Shown here in pieces: positions 25,927 through 34,794 of a DNA stretch of 64,000 nt (position 1 is the first letter of the stretch; every line of letters begins with the position of its first letter). The notes under the pieces were generated by a model. The model was not told the DNA's origin. It searched no databases and saw nothing but the letters and a program-made list of their open reading frames with translations. The DNA comes from Rickettsia typhi (GTDB lineage Bacteria > Pseudomonadota > Alphaproteobacteria > Rickettsiales > Rickettsiaceae). The stretch is taken from contig CAMBEC010000008.1 of the NCBI GenBank assembly GCA_945865485.1, forward strand, positions 1-64,000, read 5' to 3'. The position numbers and the translations under genes are program-made.

Positions 25927-26350
25927 AACTACCTACCTTATTTTACTAATTCCCTAATGTAGCAATTAAAATGTTAACATTATCTAAATATAATATTAAC
26001 ATTTTAATTGTAATTTAATATAATTTGTAAATTGGTATGGTATTTCTGAACTATAAGTCCCTAAGAGGAACAAAAATTACGATAAGGTTGATTTGTTATT
26101 ATGTAACATGAGTTTGATATGATGAGGTAAATAGTTAGGCAAAAATTAGGTTGAATTAAGGGGCTGCCAGAAAATTATCCTGAACAGAATTGTGTCATAC
26201 TAAACGAAAAAAGAAGTCGTCATACCGGACTTGATCCGGTATCGAGTAAGGCATGAGTAGATCCAGTTTCAAGCCTGGGATATGTGTCGGAACGTATTGT
26301 ATCGAGAACTAAAACAAACTCATAGAACAAAATTTGAGAGATTAAGTATA
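25927..26350. repeat. gap with a perfect AT hairpin and palindromic repeats
   Basis: 25963-26010 is a hairpin listed separately. 26172-26290 carries degenerate copies of the common palindrome, including CATACCGGACTTGATCCGGT. No gene is supported between. Confidence 0.7.
25963..26010. repeat. 15-bp perfect inverted repeat upstream of the FkbM gene
   Basis: CAATTAAAATGTTAA (25963-25977) and TTAACATTTTAATTG (25996-26010) are perfect reverse complements around an 18-nt loop. It begins 37 bp upstream of the FkbM start codon (minus strand), where it could be an operator or a 5' leader structure. Confidence 0.65.
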
Positions 26351-27511
26351 TTAGCGTCGTTTAAACACTATTGCATCTGAAATAGGTCGGACTAATTTCT
26401 GTCCTTCAGCTTCGTCCTTGTCGCCAAAAGATTCATTTATATATTTTCCATCGACATACATGGTTGAAGATCCCCCACCATCAAGGTTAATAGCCTCGTA
26501 ACATCCCATTTCCTTCATAAAATTTGCTAATTCAAGCATTGTAAGGCCAACTGATTTGCTATCGGTATTTAAATCATCAAAAATGATTTTTTTCATATCG
26601 GCTACTTTCATATCAACTATAGAAATGTTTTTTTTATCCATTATTTTTTTTACTTCACTGAAGGTAACGCTTGAAGCCTCTTTTCTATAAACATGTTCAG
26701 CAAGAACAATTACTATATTTCCATCTTCTTTTATGCCGAATGCTGTCCTGGCATGTTTTTCTTCGTTTGAAAGATTTTCTCGTGTTTTACCGTTAATAAT
26801 TAAAGATGGTAGACCCATAACGGAAAAATTATCTGATTTAGCAAAATGATTTGGTGTCCATGTAAATTGAACCTTTTGTCCAACTTTTATTTCACTCAAA
26901 TCATAAACAGTTGGAAACGAAAGGACATACCCTCCCTCAGGAATTTTGCTATTTCCATGCATAGATAATTCATGAACTTTAAATTCACGATTAATAATTA
27001 CCTCTTTTCTGTCACTGTAAGAACTTAAGGTACTTGGTCCCCAGTTACGATTGAAATAAAACACATCTTTGCCTTTAGCAAACCTGTTAAACTTATTGGG
27101 CTTTATAATTTTTTTTGCAATAGACACTTCAAGAGATGGGGTGACGATCTCAACAGAAAACTTATCAACGTTTTTTACTAAGCACGCATGCTCAGTTACT
27201 CGCATTCCATAAACCTCGCCATTGCTGACTAGGGTTCCAGTTGGTCGTCCGTCTTGATTGTCACCAATTTCAAAAAAACCGGCATTAATCGCAATTTGTG
27301 CATTTTCGCGTTTAGCAATTTCTCCTACTCTTTCGCGGCCAAAAACTTGATCATGAGCAACGACTAATGAAGCTTTATATTCTTTTGGATCAATAATCAC
27401 TACATGAATTTTATGGCCATCTCTCTCTATAAGATTATATTGATGATCAGCTTTCATAGGTAAAGATAAAAGTAATATGAAAATTAGAATTAGTGCTTTA
27501 AAAATACTCAC
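26351..27511 (-). CDS. phosphodiester glycosidase family protein (NAGPA-like)
   Basis: Secreted protein of 386 residues, starting at GTG 27511. Signal peptide FKALILIFILLLSLPMKA. The rest fits the NAGPA / phosphodiester glycosidase family (formerly DUF2233): INAGFFEIGDNQDGRPTGTL (about 75-95), RTAFGIKEDGNIVIVLAE (about 250), and the conserved EAINLDGGGSSTMYVDGK (about 340) near the C-terminus. The mammalian relative uncovers mannose-6-phosphate by removing GlcNAc from a phosphodiester; bacterial members act on cell-wall or capsule phosphodiesters. It may act on a phosphoglycan such as the one the 48-55 kb operon seems to make; that link is inference. Confidence 0.83.
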   Translation of the reverse strand: MSIFKALILIFILLLSLPMKADHQYNLIERDGHKIHVVIIDPKEYKASLVVAHDQVFGRERVGEIAKRENAQIAINAGFFEIGDNQDGRPTGTLVSNGEVYGMRVTEHACLVKNVDKFSVEIVTPSLEVSIAKKIIKPNKFNRFAKGKDVFYFNRNWGPSTLSSYSDRKEVIINREFKVHELSMHGNSKIPEGGYVLSFPTVYDLSEIKVGQKVQFTWTPNHFAKSDNFSVMGLPSLIINGKTRENLSNEEKHARTAFGIKEDGNIVIVLAEHVYRKEASSVTFSEVKKIMDKKNISIVDMKVADMKKIIFDDLNTDSKSVGLTMLELANFMKEMGCYEAINLDGGGSSTMYVDGKYINESFGDKDEAEGQKLVRPISDAIVFKRR

Positions 27512-27608
27512 AGGTTTTTGCTCAATAGTTTTATATAATCAGCGATATTGTAATATAATTATCTTCAACTGTCGATTTTATTTCGGGATATTTTATTTAG
27601 TGATTTTT

Positions 27609-28439
27609 ATGAAAAATACATTTTTGATTTTGGGTTACGGTTATACTGGATCGCACGTGGCAAACTTAATCAGCCAAAATGGGTGGCGAGTTGTAGGCAC
27701 TTCAAGTAAGTCTCACCATACAAACGCAGCTATTATTCCATATGATAGAGAGCAGATAACAAACGAAATTAAAACTGCTACCCATATTTTAGTTTCGATA
27801 CCACCAGATGAGAACGGAGATGTCGTCCTTGCGGATTTTTCGGATATTTTATCTTTAGCAAAAAATTTGAAATGGATTGGTTATTTATCTTCTACAGCTG
27901 TGTATGGTAATCATGATGGCGCTTTCGTTAATGAAGAATCTATTTTGCTACCATCAAGTAAACGTGCAAAGCAAAGGGTAAGGGCTGAAACGGAGTGGTT
28001 AGAGTTTGGTAAAAAATATAAAACTAATGTGAATATTTTTAGATTGGCAGGGATTTACGGACCAGAAAGAAATGCCCTTGATCAAGTACGAGCCGGTCAA
28101 GCTAGGTCGATTTTTAAAGAGGGGCAAGTTTTTTCTAGAATTTATGTAGAGGATATAGCAAGAATAATTGTGGCTGCAGCTATGCTTGAGAGTATAAAAG
28201 AAATATATAACGTTGCTGATGATGAACCATGCCCAACTTTTGAAGTTAATAATTTTGCTGCCGAGCTGCTTGGAGTTATTCCACCTCCAATTATAGATAT
28301 AAAAGAAGCCAAGTTATCAGAGATGGCAAAAGAATTTTACAATGATAATAAGAGGATTAGTAATTCTAAAATTAAAGACAAGCTTCATATTAAATTGAAA
28401 TATCCAACATTTCGAGAAGGACTTCGGGCTATGCTATAG
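27609..28439 (+). CDS. NAD(P)-dependent SDR/epimerase-like protein (YeeZ group)
   Basis: Protein of 276 residues if started at ATG 27609; a longer frame begins upstream but adds sequence that is not Rossmann-like. The dinucleotide motif is GYGYTGSHVANLI (8-20). The extended-SDR active site is visible as YLSSTAVYGNHDG (Ser/Thr, Tyr) and the C-terminal half has IFRLAGIYGPERNAL. It resembles the YeeZ type of sugar-nucleotide epimerase/reductase-like proteins, whose substrate is unknown. It is divergent from the glycosidase and converges on the ankyrin gene. Confidence 0.82.
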   Translation: MKNTFLILGYGYTGSHVANLISQNGWRVVGTSSKSHHTNAAIIPYDREQITNEIKTATHILVSIPPDENGDVVLADFSDILSLAKNLKWIGYLSSTAVYGNHDGAFVNEESILLPSSKRAKQRVRAETEWLEFGKKYKTNVNIFRLAGIYGPERNALDQVRAGQARSIFKEGQVFSRIYVEDIARIIVAAAMLESIKEIYNVADDEPCPTFEVNNFAAELLGVIPPPIIDIKEAKLSEMAKEFYNDNKRISNSKIKDKLHIKLKYPTFREGLRAML

Positions 28440-28540
28440 GTGTTTTTAGATTATCTACAAATTTGTGAGTTGAGAAAATTAAATAAATTTATTACTTAGA
28501 AGATATCTTTTGGCTTTGTTAAGCCGTCTAATTCATGCAT

Positions 28541-28566
28541 AGGGTATAAAATATTTTTTATACCCT
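28541..28566. terminator. bidirectional hairpin between convergent genes
   Basis: AGGGTATAAAA, TATT loop, TTTTATACCCT: a perfect 11-bp stem (28541-28551 with 28556-28566). It lies between the SDR gene stop (28439) and the ankyrin gene stop (28585). It has an A-rich side and a T-rich side within the stem, as many bidirectional terminators do. A smaller hairpin GGCTT-TGTT-AAGCC precedes it (28512-28525). Confidence 0.6.
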
Positions 28567-28584
28567 AATATTTACACTATTTTG

Positions 28585-31530
28585 CTAGACATCAATTGTA
28601 GATTCATCAGCAACTTGACCTAATAAGCTCTGCATCTGATCTTGTATAGACTTCATATGTCCCAGGATATCTTCGCCATTGTGATTCATAATTGCCAGTT
28701 CAACAAAGTTATTCAGCCACGCTTTTTGATTTATAGAGCTTTCGTCTTTTCTACAATAAAAATGTTCAGGATGAAACTGAGTAGCAAAATGAATAGATGA
28801 AGAATATGACATGGGGACGCCGCTCTCAGATATAGCTCCTAGGGTTAACTTGCCTAAATTACCGCTAACTGCTGCATAATGGTGCGCCGTGTCGCTTTTA
28901 AATGTAATTTCAGGAAACACTCCTGTCTTTAGCATTTGTGATTGTTGTTCTTTAGTCAGGACCATGTAGTAAGGAAGAGTTCCTTTAAGATAGGTGATAG
29001 TGTGTTGGCCATGGTCATAGCCTTTTAACGGTGCTAATGTGCCTTTATAGTTTAATACTAGGTGTTGTGCACCAGCGCACATACCAACATACGGAGCTGC
29101 TTTGTCTGCGGCCTTTGTTAAAACAATCTGGTATAGTTTCTCGATAGGATGTATTAGTGGGCAATCTTCAAGTTTAAAAGTTTTGTGACCAGGATAGCTA
29201 TCGCCTGCACCAGGGTTAATAAATGCGTCGAATTGATCAAGGAAATCCACTCCGGCCTTGTCTACCATCTCAAGTGTAATAAGATGAAATACAACGTTTG
29301 GATAATTTTGCATGAGCAGTCTAGCTACCGACCAAGCGCCAGTTGACCAAAAATCATTTCCGTTACTGATTGCAATGTGAGTTAAATTATCTTTAAATAA
29401 GTTATTTAAATCTACGCTCTCCTTATATAAAGCAAATAAAGGATCGTTTGACAATTCAATAATGCGTTCAGCAACAGAGGAACCAGTAGAAATTAGCAAA
29501 TCCGCTAAACTTTCTCCGTTTTCTTTGTCAACAATATCGATATCTTTCAATTGAGACGCGATTTTATTAGCTAATTGTTCGGATTCTTTAGTTGGTTCTT
29601 CTGAATTAAAGCTGGTAATTATATTGAATAAATCAATTGTTGAAGTTTTGTTATTATTTGCTTGATAGATGTCATGTCCAGCGTCGATTAGTTCATCTGC
29701 TAATGTTAGTTTTTTTGCGAGTATAGCAAGTTGTAATGCGGAGTAACCCCATTTATTTGTAAAATCTTGACCATGTAGTTGCTTTGCTGTGAGTTCGATA
29801 TCAGGATTTAATACCTCTCTTGCGAATGGGGATAAGTCCGAGCTATTTTTTCCGTATGCGCAATATAAATCATATATATCCGATACAATTGTAATATTAC
29901 TTATAGATGCTCCTGCTGCTCGCATTAATTCCATACAAGCTACTCTGTCAAAAAATTGTGCAAATTTTGTGATCATATCCTGTGAAATTTTTACATTAAA
30001 GCTTAATACACCAGTTATATAAGCTCTAGGGTCAATAGTACTGATACCTAATGCCGTAACGAAATACTCAGCAAACTTAAGGTTGCCACCTGAGATCAAC
30101 TCATTTAGCAGTTCAGTAGCATTATCTATTGATGCACCTTCCTTGATAGCTTCTTTTAGCAAATCTAGATCATTATATTCAATGGCATATTGGGATATAA
30201 TATCAGCATTAATTAATTTTGATTTATTGAGTAATTTTAAAATTTCGATACTAGGGGCTATAGGTAACATTTTTCCGGAAGGAGGGGTATAGTAACTTTT
30301 CTTTGATAGCTGTTCTATGAAGTAATCGTTGAGTTCTAAGTCGTAACTAACTGCTATTGCAACTAATTTTTCTAAATAAATATTTATTGTAGCTGTTTCA
30401 TAAGTGTTTGTTTGATGGTTATGTTTTGGTAGTGCAAGATCATATATAGTTTTTGCTAAAGTATTTGGGTTTAAACCTTTCTCTACGAGTAGTTCTATTT
30501 GTACTTTTGTAAGAGATTCAAGATTCAAAGGAAAAGAGTTCAAATCACCGCACAAATCTATAATTAGTTGTAAATGATTTTGTACAAACTCGGGCGTACA
30601 AAAAGGGATTTTTTGAAGCTCAGCTCCTTTTGACACTATATGTCTGATAAGTAGCTCTTGCTTGTCTATTAAACTCTGGCTCTTGATAGATTCCCCTTTT
30701 TCTTGGCTATATTCATTTGGGGTTAATTGAATAATTTTTTGCAAGATATTTTGTACGGGTACAATATTATTACCAATAAGTAGATCTATAAAATCGGCGG
30801 TAAAATTATTAAGTGAAGGAAAATAATTATCGTCAAAGTCTTTTATACTAAAACCATGTTTTTGTACAATTTTTAGCAGACGTAATTGACCTGCAGGGGT
30901 GCTGCTCTCGGTTGACGCCCTGAAAACACTTGCAAGCGTAAGTCCATTCTCTATAAGTAAATCAATTGCAGTAGTTGGCAAAAAACTTGGAATGCTATAA
31001 AGATTTGGGAGTAAGGCGTTTGTTCCATTTTTAAGAGCAATCTGAATTAAATCGGTACATTCTTTATCGCGTTCGATATTATAATAACTCATAATATGGC
31101 TAAGTGCCGAGGACGGATTGGAGCCCATTGCGATCATAAGTTCTAAAGATCTAGCTGTTGGTAGGGTATCGAACCAAAAATCAAAATTAGACTTTATGCC
31201 TTCATCATTAAACACTTCAAGAACAGACTCTTGTATAAGGTTGTTTTGTATAGACATAACATAATTAAACACCGATTCTTGTGATGCTGCAGATTGTGCT
31301 ATATGCGCAAGCCCTTTAGGAGAAAGTACAACTTGTTCGTTAAGTCCATATAAATTAACGCCTGAATATAAGTCCTGCACAGTGGCGTGAGAATGTTCTT
31401 CCTTTAGCAATACATGTATTTCGTTATTAGGTGTATCCTCCTTAAAAGAGGAAATCATTTGATGCCATCTTATTGACGACTGAATAAATTCTTTTGTGTT
31501 ATCTGGAACAGTTAGTACAATTTCTTTCAT
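28585..31530 (-). CDS. ankyrin-type repeat protein with C-terminal class I glutamine amidotransferase-like domain
   Basis: Protein of 981 residues, ATG at 31530, no signal peptide. Residues about 60-700 are a helical-repeat solenoid with divergent ankyrin-type units (LIENGLTLASVFRAS, LVEKGLNPNTLAKT, WGYSALQLAILAKKLTLADE). Residues about 714-950 change character: THIAISNGNDFWSTGAWS, an AFINPGAGDSYPG loop, then the nucleophile elbow YVGMCAGAQHL with Cys818 and QFHPEH with His920 and Glu922. This is the Cys-His-Glu triad of class I glutamine amidotransferase / peptidase C26 / BPL-N domains. All three residues are in place, so it may be an active hydrolase. The last 40 residues are helical. I infer a host-directed effector; a role in amide hydrolysis (for example de-glutamylation) is open. 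Confidence 0.8.
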   Translation of the reverse strand: MKEIVLTVPDNTKEFIQSSIRWHQMISSFKEDTPNNEIHVLLKEEHSHATVQDLYSGVNLYGLNEQVVLSPKGLAHIAQSAASQESVFNYVMSIQNNLIQESVLEVFNDEGIKSNFDFWFDTLPTARSLELMIAMGSNPSSALSHIMSYYNIERDKECTDLIQIALKNGTNALLPNLYSIPSFLPTTAIDLLIENGLTLASVFRASTESSTPAGQLRLLKIVQKHGFSIKDFDDNYFPSLNNFTADFIDLLIGNNIVPVQNILQKIIQLTPNEYSQEKGESIKSQSLIDKQELLIRHIVSKGAELQKIPFCTPEFVQNHLQLIIDLCGDLNSFPLNLESLTKVQIELLVEKGLNPNTLAKTIYDLALPKHNHQTNTYETATINIYLEKLVAIAVSYDLELNDYFIEQLSKKSYYTPPSGKMLPIAPSIEILKLLNKSKLINADIISQYAIEYNDLDLLKEAIKEGASIDNATELLNELISGGNLKFAEYFVTALGISTIDPRAYITGVLSFNVKISQDMITKFAQFFDRVACMELMRAAGASISNITIVSDIYDLYCAYGKNSSDLSPFAREVLNPDIELTAKQLHGQDFTNKWGYSALQLAILAKKLTLADELIDAGHDIYQANNNKTSTIDLFNIITSFNSEEPTKESEQLANKIASQLKDIDIVDKENGESLADLLISTGSSVAERIIELSNDPLFALYKESVDLNNLFKDNLTHIAISNGNDFWSTGAWSVARLLMQNYPNVVFHLITLEMVDKAGVDFLDQFDAFINPGAGDSYPGHKTFKLEDCPLIHPIEKLYQIVLTKAADKAAPYVGMCAGAQHLVLNYKGTLAPLKGYDHGQHTITYLKGTLPYYMVLTKEQQSQMLKTGVFPEITFKSDTAHHYAAVSGNLGKLTLGAISESGVPMSYSSSIHFATQFHPEHFYCRKDESSINQKAWLNNFVELAIMNHNGEDILGHMKSIQDQMQSLLGQVADESTIDV

Positions 31531-31689
31531 GAATAATAATTTAGTTTTGTTGGGTTTGAATGCTTAATTTACTATATAAATCATAATTCATATTATAAAT
31601 ATATGTAAATGGTTTTGTATATAAAATTTCGAATATTTAACCAGCTAAACAACTCTTAAGCATAAGTGGTAAAGGTCACATGTATATTA

Positions 31690-31775
31690 CACGGTTATAC
31701 CGGTTACAGTCATACCGGGCTTGACCCGGTATCTTCTTTGTTTCATGAGATACCGGATCCAAGCCCAGTAGACTA
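31690..31775. repeat. palindromic repeat between ankyrin and SPFH genes
   Basis: TCATACCGGGCTTGACCCGG, then TATCTTC, and a partner arm ending AGCCCAGTAGACT (about 31706-31772). It is the ACCGGGCTTGACCCGGT variant of the common family. The rest of the 258-bp gap shows nothing else. Confidence 0.65.
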
Positions 31776-31788
31776 TAAGCGGTTAGGA

Positions 31789-32715
31789 TTACTTTTTACC
31801 GGTAGATGTTTTTACATTGTTAAATATAGTCATAGCTTGGGCTATTACGCTGCTTGGAGACCCTAAATCGGCTGGTAGCAGAATTGTGTTTGAATCTTTA
31901 GCTAACTTACTAAATGCTTCTATGTATTGATGGGCAACTTTCAGCGATACGGCGTCTGCGCCTCCGTCTTGTTTTATTGCGCTAGCAACTATGCTAATCC
32001 CTTTAGCGGTCGCCTCGGCTACAAATAATATCGCTTCCCCTTCACCTTTTGCTCTATTTACTTGGTCGGTATAAGCGGCTTCTGACTTAAGGACAACCTG
32101 AGCTTTTTCACCTTCAGAAACGTTTATTTGAGCTTGTCTATGCCCCTCTGATTCCATTATTCTTGCGCGTTTTTGTCTTTCTGCGGCTACTTCCAGTTCC
32201 ATAGCCTCTAGGATAGTAGTAGGTGGCTGAATATCTTTTATTTCATAACGCATGCATTGGATTCCCCAGTTTGTAGCGGCCTGGTTAATTGAAGAGACAA
32301 TAGCATGATTTAATGTTTCTCTTTCTTCAAAAGTTCTGTCTAGTTTTAATTTTCCTATTTCAGAACGCATAGTGGTTTGAGCTAGCTGAGTGATTGCATA
32401 ATATGGATTTTCGACACCGTATGAAGCTGCAACAGCGTCAATAATTTTGACGTATAATACGCCGTCTATAAGGAGAGTAACATTGTCATTTGATATCGCT
32501 GTTTGTGCGTGAACATCAACCGCTTGCTCCTTTAGGGTGTGTTTGTAAGCTACTCTCTGAATAATTGGTACGATTATATTAAGACCAGGTTCAAGAACCT
32601 TGTCGTATTTACCAAGCCTTTCCAAGACCCACGCTTGCTGCTGAGGTACGATTTTTATCATGAATATTAGTGCTATTATGGCTAGAGCACTTATTGAAAG
32701 TAGTAATATGTCCAT
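31789..32715 (-). CDS. SPFH/Band 7 protein, paraslipin (QmcA/SLP-2 type)
   Basis: Membrane-anchored scaffold of 308 residues. One N-terminal membrane segment (ILLLSISALAIIALIFMI) leads into an SPFH domain (VPQQQAWVLERLGKYDKVLE, PGLNIIVPI, TISNDNVTLLIDGVLYVKI-like region, PYYAITQLAQTTMRSEIGKL). A long coiled-coil follows (LEVAAERQKRARIMESEGHR) and a conserved C-terminal part ALGSPSSV-like (ADLGSPSSVIAQAM). The family forms large oligomers in the inner membrane and often partners with an NfeD protein, but no NfeD gene is adjacent. The paralogues HflK/HflC are shorter in this region and differ in sequence. Confidence 0.92.
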   Translation of the reverse strand: MDILLLSISALAIIALIFMIKIVPQQQAWVLERLGKYDKVLEPGLNIIVPIIQRVAYKHTLKEQAVDVHAQTAISNDNVTLLIDGVLYVKIIDAVAASYGVENPYYAITQLAQTTMRSEIGKLKLDRTFEERETLNHAIVSSINQAATNWGIQCMRYEIKDIQPPTTILEAMELEVAAERQKRARIMESEGHRQAQINVSEGEKAQVVLKSEAAYTDQVNRAKGEGEAILFVAEATAKGISIVASAIKQDGGADAVSLKVAHQYIEAFSKLAKDSNTILLPADLGSPSSVIAQAMTIFNNVKTSTGKK

Positions 32716-32843
32716 AAATTTAAAACCGTTAAGTTAATTTTGTTACTCATCCTACTATATCACAAAGAGTTTCTATTAAAAAATATTAATATAAAAAGGT
32801 AATAAATTTCTTCGTAACTAGCAACTTGTTACCTAAATATCAC

Positions 32844-32872
32844 TTGACTCTATAAAAATTTGGCTTTATTTT
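32844..32872 (+). promoter_or_regulatory. promoter of mraZ and the division/wall cluster
   Basis: TTGACT (32844-32849), 17-bp spacer, TATTTT (32867-32872). A start near 32879 would lie inside the row of pentamer repeats that follows, so a bound repressor would block it. Confidence 0.6.
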
Positions 32873-32915
32873 CCATCTAGATCCATAAAATCCCATATTA
32901 ACCCATTTCTTACCA
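32871..32915 (-). promoter_or_regulatory. MraZ operator: five pentamers at exact 10-bp period
   Basis: On the plus strand NNCCA occurs at 32871 (TTCCA), 32881 (ATCCA), 32891 (TCCCA), 32901 (ACCCA) and 32911 (TACCA). Read on the minus strand these are TGGTA, TGGGT, TGGGA, TGGAT, TGGAA, each separated by 5 nt. MraZ is known to bind TGGGN repeats with 5-nt spacers upstream of its own gene. The two central units fit TGGGN exactly, and the outer units deviate in one place. It directly overlaps the predicted transcription start. Confidence 0.8.
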
Positions 32916-32939
32916 AATTTTGTGTTAAATTATATTCAA

Positions 32940-32952
32940 GGCGTAATACGCC
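32940..32952 (+). other. small hairpin in the mraZ leader
   Basis: GGCGT-AAT-ACGCC, a perfect 5-bp stem, 26 bp before the mraZ ATG. No good Shine-Dalgarno is seen near mraZ, so this structure may matter for its translation. That is only a suggestion. Confidence 0.4.
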
Positions 32953-32978
32953 ATACTTATTGCGGCAATATATAAAAT

Positions 32979-33443
32979 ATGAATATTTTTCTTTCTAAGT
33001 ATGTAAATAAAATTGACACGAAGGGTAGAGTATCAATCCCCGCGAGTTACAGAGCTGCTCTTGGGCAAGAAAATTTTAGCGGTATTATCGTTTATCCATC
33101 CTTTAAAAATAATTGTATTGAGGCATGCAGTATGTCTCATCTTGAGGAATTAAGCCGTATCATTCAAAGCCTTGACCCGTATTCAGATGAAAGAGATGCT
33201 TTTGAAACTATTGTTCTTGGTGAGGCTATCCAGCTTCAATTTGATAACGAGGGTAGAGTTACGCTACCTTCTTATTTAACCACTCAAATTGGCGTTACCA
33301 CGCAGGCGTGTTTTGTTGGAAAAGGTTTGGTTTTTGAAATATGGAATCCTGAAAATTTTGAAAAATATTTAAAGTCTGCGCGATTAATTGCTCAGGACAA
33401 TAGGTCTATCTTAAAAAATAAACATTATGGTTCAGGGGAATAG
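32979..33443 (+). CDS. mraZ: transcriptional regulator MraZ
   Basis: Protein of 154 residues with two AbrB-like SpoVT repeats: [21 protein letters not shown] (about 8-28) in the N-half and [17 protein letters not shown] (about 86-102) in the C-half. MraZ forms rings and represses its own cluster. The family DNA site (TGGGN repeats) stands 64-108 bp upstream, so autoregulation is likely. It is the first gene of the cluster, 3 bp before rsmH. The length is usual for the family. Confidence 0.95.
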   Translation: MNIFLSKYVNKIDTKGRVSIPASYRAALGQENFSGIIVYPSFKNNCIEACSMSHLEELSRIIQSLDPYSDERDAFETIVLGEAIQLQFDNEGRVTLPSYLTTQIGVTTQACFVGKGLVFEIWNPENFEKYLKSARLIAQDNRSILKNKHYGSGE

Positions 33444-33446
33444 ATA

Positions 33447-34412
33447 ATGGATTTAAGTGAAACAGTACAAAATAGGTCAAATTCTCCTCACCGTTCTGTG
33501 TTGCTTAATGAGGTTATTGAGTATTTATCCATAAAAGATGGTGGTAGATATCTCGATTGCACCTTTGGTGCTGGCGGCTATACGAGAGCAATTTTATCAA
33601 AGGGTGATTGTTACGTAACGGCCATTGATCAGGACCCAACTGTAATAAAGTTTGCCAATGACCTTTCTTCGGACTATGGAGATAGATTTAATTTTATTCA
33701 AACAAACTTCTCAGAAGTAGCTTCAAGGCTACAGGGTAAAAATTTTGATGGAGTGGTACTTGATTTAGGAATTTCCTCAATGCAAGTAGACCAGGCTGCG
33801 AGAGGGTTTTCTTTTATGCAAGATGGTCCACTCGACATGAGAATGAGTGTTACTGGCATGAGTGCAGCAGAGTTCTTGGAAACGGCTTCCGAACAAGAAA
33901 TAGCTGACATCATATATAAATATGGTGAAGAAGTGCAATCAAGGGCTATCGCGAAAAATATTGTTTATTATCGCCAGACAGATCGTATTGATACAACTTT
34001 GAAATTAGCTGAAATTGTTCGTCAGTCTAAGCATTATCGCTCCGAAAAAATAGATCCTGCTACAAAAACTTTTCAAGCTATCAGAATATATATTAATGAC
34101 GAGCTCGGGGCCTTGGAACGATTTCTTGCCAATGCCGAAGGTCTATTAGTGCCAGGTGGTAGAATTATAGTTGTTTCGTTTCATTCTCTTGAAGATAGTA
34201 TTGTTAAAAATTTCTTTAAGGAAAGTTCTGTAAAAAAAATTGCTAAATCAAAATACTCAAAAGAAATAAATAATTTTCCCGAGGGAAAATGGCTCCAAAT
34301 TATTACTAAAAAACCTTTGGTTCCTTCGCGTGCTGAGGTTCAAGATAATCCAAGGTCCAGATCTGCCAAGCTAAGAGTGGCTGAAAAAATAAGAGGTAAC
34401 CATGTTACTTGA
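33447..34412 (+). CDS. rsmH: 16S rRNA m4C1402 methyltransferase RsmH
   Basis: SAM-dependent N4-methylation of C1402 in the ribosomal decoding centre. The 321-residue protein is complete: PHRSVLLNEVIEYL (19-32), SAM loop YLDCTFGAGGYTRAIL, FDGVVLDLGISSMQVD, the DMRM motif (GPLDMRMS) and the C-terminal VPGGRIIVVSFHSLEDSIVK. It follows mraZ by 3 bp and overlaps ftsL by 11 bp, the standard dcw arrangement. Confidence 0.96.
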   Translation: MDLSETVQNRSNSPHRSVLLNEVIEYLSIKDGGRYLDCTFGAGGYTRAILSKGDCYVTAIDQDPTVIKFANDLSSDYGDRFNFIQTNFSEVASRLQGKNFDGVVLDLGISSMQVDQAARGFSFMQDGPLDMRMSVTGMSAAEFLETASEQEIADIIYKYGEEVQSRAIAKNIVYYRQTDRIDTTLKLAEIVRQSKHYRSEKIDPATKTFQAIRIYINDELGALERFLANAEGLLVPGGRIIVVSFHSLEDSIVKNFFKESSVKKIAKSKYSKEINNFPEGKWLQIITKKPLVPSRAEVQDNPRSRSAKLRVAEKIRGNHVT

Positions 34413-34794
34413 GAAATCGCCGATATACATAGTTTTCATAGTGTGTTTAATGTCCATATATGCATTATTTAATATAAAAGAAAATGTTATGAGTATTAAG
34501 GGCGAGCTAACAGAAGTGAACAACCAAGTCCAAGACGAAATTGATAAAATTCACTTATTAAAAGCTGAGTTAGCTTACTTGGCTTCGCCAGAGAGATTAA
34601 AAGCTTTAAATGATGAATACGTTAAGCTTTCTGATACTAACCTCGCTCAAATGGAAATAGATCCAATTATTCAAGATAAAGAGGTTCTTGAAGTTAGAAG
34701 AGTTGCGAGCGTTAAGTTAAGAAGCGAAAATACAAAATGGAGATATAAAAAGGGGCCTAGCAAATACGTGACTATGGCTTCTGGGAAAAAATAA
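34402..34794 (+). CDS. ftsL: cell division protein FtsL (divergent)
   Basis: Small bitopic protein of 130 residues between rsmH and ftsI. One N-terminal membrane segment (IYIVFIVCLMSIYALFNI, about 8-25) is followed by a heptad-like coiled coil (ELTEVNNQVQDEIDKIHLLKAEL) and the usual LASPERLKAL motif near residue 66. These traits, together with position, make it FtsL, which joins FtsB and FtsQ in the divisome. Sequence similarity in this family is weak, so position carries much of the call. The last 25 residues are basic. Confidence 0.85.
   Translation: MLLEKSPIYIVFIVCLMSIYALFNIKENVMSIKGELTEVNNQVQDEIDKIHLLKAELAYLASPERLKALNDEYVKLSDTNLAQMEIDPIIQDKEVLEVRRVASVKLRSENTKWRYKKGPSKYVTMASGKK

Noticed and set aside
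27477..27608. N-terminal extension of the SDR protein
   Set aside because: The extra 44 residues are not Rossmann-like and overlap the divergent glycosidase start; ATG 27609 gives the usual start of the fold.
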